From: Brevibacillus massiliensis
GTDB taxonomy: Bacteria > Bacillota > Bacilli > Brevibacillales > Brevibacillaceae
Length of the DNA: 40,614 bases
Direction of reading: 5' to 3'
NCBI RefSeq assembly: GCF_000311785.1
Contig: NZ_HE978535.1
Location: 128,077 to 168,690, forward strand
In this document: positions 40,611-40,614 of the stretch, piece after piece
How the letters are laid out: every line of letters begins with the position of its first letter
How positions within the stretch are numbered: position 1 is the stretch's first letter
Notes under the pieces: generated by a model
Seen by the model: only the letters and a program-made list of their open reading frames with translations
Database searches by the model: none
Told to the model about the DNA's origin: nothing
Program-made: the position numbers and the translations under genes

Positions 40611-40614
40611 GCTT

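Noticed and set aside
1-40614. CRISPR array, insertion sequence, prophage, tRNA or rRNA genes
   Set aside because: No regularly spaced repeats, transposase or integrase motifs, terminal inverted repeats or cloverleaf sequences were seen on either strand.

Overview
The window reads as a chromosomal segment of a spore-forming, moderately GC-rich Firmicute of the order Bacillales, most likely Brevibacillus or a close relative in the Paenibacillaceae/Brevibacillaceae. The grounds are the gene order (ymfF-ymfH-ymfI-ymfJ-ymfK-rodZ, then rimO-pgsA-cinA, recA-recX, rny-ymdB-spoVS, miaB-ricA-cotE, mutS-mutL and miaA-hfq-spoVK-hflX), four sporulation or coat genes (spoVS, cotE, spoVK, a YheC/YheD-type ATP-grasp), Bacillus-type ribosome binding sites, and a LexA/DinR box in front of recA. 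The genus is an inference; no rRNA lies in the window.

Layout. Positions 1-6111 hold a small zinc-ribbon protein, an inactive/active pair of M16 peptidase homologues, the EF-P-modifying reductase YmfI, and the YmfJ, YmfK (ACT plus P-loop) and RodZ genes. Positions 6164-12997 hold rimO, pgsA, cinA, a DEAD-box helicase, SOS-controlled recA and recX. A 370-bp gene-free stretch (12998-13367) contains a promoter, a hairpin and a terminator that together look like a small RNA gene. Positions 13368-16148 carry rny, ymdB and spoVS. In Bacillus subtilis spoVS is followed by tdh-kbl and then miaB; here those positions hold about 11 kb of other genes: a renal-type dipeptidase, korAB, a YkvI-type membrane protein, mnmM, a YheC/D ATP-grasp protein and, on the minus strand, the c-di-AMP receptor darB, a membrane acyltransferase, lipL and an S-layer-homology protein. 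Positions 27367-40614 return to conserved order with miaB, ricA, cotE, an amidoligase-like gene, mutS, mutL, an RsmJ-like methyltransferase, miaA, hfq, spoVK and hflX.

How the genes fit together. RNA processing and modification is prominent: RNase Y (rny) and its specificity factor RicA are both here, as are MiaA and MiaB, which act in sequence on A37 of tRNA, MnmM, which acts on wobble U34, and RimO, which modifies ribosomal protein S12. DNA repair is represented by RecA/RecX and MutS/MutL. The sporulation genes appear under candidate compartment-specific promoters: a sigma-G-like site before ymfJ, and sigma-K-like sites with identical AC-17 bp-CATA spacing before cotE and before the amidoligase-like gene.

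The best candidate for something not yet described is that amidoligase-like gene (30150-31499). It sits directly behind the outer-coat organiser cotE and has its own mother-cell-type promoter, which suggests an ATP-dependent peptide-bond-forming enzyme acting on the spore coat. The possible small RNA between recX and rny is second. Most of the window is otherwise ordinary, well-conserved core genome.
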